From assembly GCA_004299845.1 (NCBI GenBank), contig CP036201.1:2542001-2606000 (forward strand): a stretch of DNA of 64,000 bases, given 5' to 3'. A program made the position numbers and the translations under genes. Origin of the DNA: Verrucomicrobia bacterium S94. Lineage in GTDB: Bacteria; Verrucomicrobiota; Kiritimatiellia; Kiritimatiellales; Pontiellaceae. Below are positions 62,431-64,000 of this stretch, piece after piece; the stretch's first letter is position 1; every line of letters starts with the position of its first letter. The notes under the pieces were generated by a model. That model saw only the letters and a program-made list of their open reading frames with translations, ran no database searches and was not told where the DNA came from.

Positions 62431-63696
62431 TTACGCCTCAAACGACGTCAGTCCGTCAAAATCCAATGTGGCAAAATAATCCTCCAGCGTTTCCGGCCGC
62501 CGGATCTGAACCACCTCACCATCTTCACGAAGCAGCAGCTCGGCGGAACGCAGTTTGGCATTATAGTTAAATCCCATCGAATGGCCATGGGCCCCCGCAT
62601 CATGAATCACGACCAGATCGCCGACCTGCGGTTCCGGAATAGCCCGGTCGATGGAAAACTTATCATTATTTTCGCAGAGGGATCCCGTAACGTCACAGAC
62701 AAAATCCGCCGGAGCATCTTCTTTTCCAGCCACCGTGATGTGATGATACGCACCATACATACCCGGCCGCATCAGGTTGGCCATACAGGCATCGAGCCCT
62801 ACATATTCCTTATAGGTGCTTTTGCGGTGCAGCACCCGACCCACCAGATATCCATACGGCCCCGTAATCATACGTCCGCATTCCAAGCGGATATCCAGTT
62901 CTTTCAGCCCTTTTCCGGTGATGTATTCCTCGTACAGTTTTCTGACGCCTTCACCGAGTGCCTCCAGATCCACCGCTTCCTGTTCCGGTTTATACGGAAT
63001 ACCGATACCGCCACCGAGATTTACAAACTCAAATTCGATTCCAAGCTTTTCGCTCAGCTCACCGACCAGCTCAAACAGCATGTGAGCGGTTTCGATGAAA
63101 TAGCCGACCTCCAACTCATTCGACGCCACCATCGTATGCAGTCCGAAACGTTTCACTCCTTTTTCTTTCAGGATACAATACCCCTCAAACAGCTGCTCGC
63201 GGGTAAAGCCGTATTTGGCCTCCTCCGGATTGCCGATGATGGCATTGCCTTCTTTCAGCGGTCCCGGATTGTAGCGGCAGCAGACCAACTCCGGCAACCC
63301 CGTATGTTCCTCCAGATATTCAATATGCGAAATATCATCCAGGTTGATTACCGCACCAAGCTCCATGGCTTTTTTAAATTCATAGGCCGGGGTATCGTTC
63401 GAAGTGAACATAATATCATCGCCGCGGATGCCCACTTCCTCCGACAGCACCAGTTCCCCCATCGATGAACAGTCAGCCCCGAAACCCTCCGCTTTCAGAA
63501 TTTTCATCAGATACGGATTCGGTGCGGCCTTGACGGCAAAATATTCCTTAAACCCCGGATTCCAGGAAAAGGCCGCTTTCAGTCGCTTCGCATTATCGCG
63601 AATGCCTTTTTCATCATAAATGTGAAAGGGGGTTGGAAAACGCTTCGTCAGTGCTTCCAGTTCATCTTTGTTCAACGGGATCTTCTTTTCAGCCAT
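62431..63696 (-). CDS. lysA: Diaminopimelate decarboxylase
   Basis: A 421-residue PLP enzyme of the alanine racemase-like fold: FHIYDEKGIRDNAKRL, YFAVKAAPNPYLM (PLP Lys), FGADCSSMGELVL, VNLGGGIGIPY, ECGRMITGPYGYLVGRVL and GAHGHSMGFNYN. It converts meso-diaminopimelate to lysine. In size and motifs it fits the subgroup of LysA proteins with longer N-terminus. GGAGAAAAAT precedes the ATG. TTCCA-N5-TGGAA copies lie upstream at 63745 and 63799, either side of the argG terminator. Confidence 0.94.
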   Translation of the reverse strand: MAEKKIPLNKDELEALTKRFPTPFHIYDEKGIRDNAKRLKAAFSWNPGFKEYFAVKAAPNPYLMKILKAEGFGADCSSMGELVLSEEVGIRGDDIMFTSNDTPAYEFKKAMELGAVINLDDISHIEYLEEHTGLPELVCCRYNPGPLKEGNAIIGNPEEAKYGFTREQLFEGYCILKEKGVKRFGLHTMVASNELEVGYFIETAHMLFELVGELSEKLGIEFEFVNLGGGIGIPYKPEQEAVDLEALGEGVRKLYEEYITGKGLKELDIRLECGRMITGPYGYLVGRVLHRKSTYKEYVGLDACMANLMRPGMYGAYHHITVAGKEDAPADFVCDVTGSLCENNDKFSIDRAIPEPQVGDLVVIHDAGAHGHSMGFNYNAKLRSAELLLREDGEVVQIRRPETLEDYFATLDFDGLTSFEA

Positions 63697-63744
63697 ATTT
63701 TTCTCCTAAAATCAATCGCGGGACTATACACGAACACACACCTT

Positions 63745-63759
63745 TTCCAATGTCCGGAA
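63745..63759. repeat. TTCCA-N5-TGGAA palindrome, copy 9 (one mismatch)
   Basis: TTCCAATGTCCGGAA, differing at the first base of the right half-site. It lies 48 bp before the lysA start, just past the argG terminator. Confidence 0.65.
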
Positions 63760-63764
63760 AACAC

Positions 63765-63798
63765 AAAAAAAGGGTTTTTCCAAACCCGGAAAAACCCT
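63765..63798 (-). terminator. Rho-independent terminator of argG
   Basis: Perfect 11-base arms AGGGTTTTTCC (63771-63781) and GGAAAAACCCT (63788-63798) with a 6-base loop; on the minus strand a run of seven T residues follows the stem. It lies 22 bp after the argG stop. Confidence 0.88.
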
Positions 63799-63813
63799 TT
63801 CCAATGTCTGGAA
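63799..63813. repeat. TTCCA-N5-TGGAA palindrome, copy 10
   Basis: TTCCAATGTCTGGAA, exact half-sites, directly abutting the argG terminator and 7 bp from the argG stop codon. Confidence 0.8.
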
Positions 63814-63820
63814 ACGCCGA

Positions 63821-64000
63821 TCAGTTCTCTTTTTTCATGGAAGCCAGTACCCGCAGGCGCAGCGCATTCAGCTTAATGAAACCGGTTGCGTCGGACTGGT
63901 TATATCCGCCCGCTTCATCAAAACTGACGAGTTCCGGACTGTAGAGCGAATACGGAGATTTACGTCCGCACACATGCACGCCGCCCTTATAAAGTTTCAC
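63821..64000 (-). CDS. argG: Argininosuccinate synthase, C-terminal end (runs off the window)
   Basis: The last 59 residues of an ArgG protein, ending at TGA 63823-63821. The sequence [54 protein letters not shown] matches the C-terminal 'GxxxVxGRxSPYSLYxxxL...YxQxDAxGFIxLxxL' pattern of ArgG. The enzyme joins citrulline and aspartate (ATP-dependent) in arginine synthesis. The N-terminal catalytic part is outside the window. A strong hairpin terminator follows, so lysA has its own transcript. Confidence 0.9.
   Translation of the reverse strand: MKLYKGGVHVCGRKSPYSLYSPELVSFDEAGGYNQSDATGFIKLNALRLRVLASMKKEN

Overview
The window looks like a chromosomal segment of a Gram-negative bacterium of the PVC superphylum, most plausibly Kiritimatiellota/Verrucomicrobiota. 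That placement is inference. It rests on lipoprotein and outer-membrane genes, SHD1-type secreted proteins, a genuine formylglycine-generating enzyme (sulfatase activator), a PurS-PurS-PurL fusion, moderately high GC and many housekeeping genes. I see no tRNA, rRNA, CRISPR array, phage or insertion sequence. Most genes read on the minus strand.

Layout. 0-13 kb: purine and nucleotide genes (purB, rdgB, purSL, purH), an AIM24-family protein, secreted proteins of unknown role, a double-META lipoprotein, a DEAD-box helicase. 12-16 kb: hemolysin-III protein, exported MsrA, the UPF0210/ACT pair. 15.8-25 kb: a LIM-plus-DA1-type peptidase gene on the plus strand, K+ channel, NodT-type efflux lipoprotein, two tandem VanZ-like paralogues, cytochrome bd oxidase (cydAB) with an FNR-like upstream site, NAD kinase. 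25.5-28 kb: an inner-membrane von Willebrand A-type protein translationally coupled to an SHD1-like secreted protein. 28-41.3 kb: a minus-strand respiratory cluster: FAD/Fe-S oxidoreductase, CcoS, Rieske protein, cytochrome b, a seven-heme cytochrome c, CcoN, CcoO, a small membrane protein, a CcoG-like ferredoxin, a ZnuA-like lipoprotein, a coiled-coil secreted protein, a SafE-like membrane protein and the CcoI copper ATPase. 41.6-64 kb: cold-shock protein, MTH1-like Nudix, three MscS channels, homocysteine methyltransferase, TraB/GumN protein, exonuclease III, two thioredoxin-fold proteins, glnS, a broken tyrosine phosphatase, uracil permease, tex, ClC channel, DJ-1, a NERD protein, the formylglycine-generating enzyme, and argG-lysA-dapA-dapB.

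How it works together. The 28-41 kb block appears to encode one quinol-to-oxygen chain: a bc-type complex, a heptaheme c cytochrome where CcoP would normally be, a CcoN/CcoO oxidase core, and copper/heme assembly factors. CydAB supplies a second terminal oxidase. The MscS and ClC proteins suggest osmotic and ion-stress handling.

Two patterns cross gene boundaries. First, a 15-bp palindrome TTCCA-N5-TGGAA occurs six times exactly and four times with one mismatch, all between genes, often shortly upstream of a start codon; it also builds the cold-shock gene terminator. Second, four genes (ccoI, ccoN, cytochrome b, NERD) are broken by a frameshift that one extra G in a short G run would repair, which points to homopolymer errors in the assembly rather than real decay.
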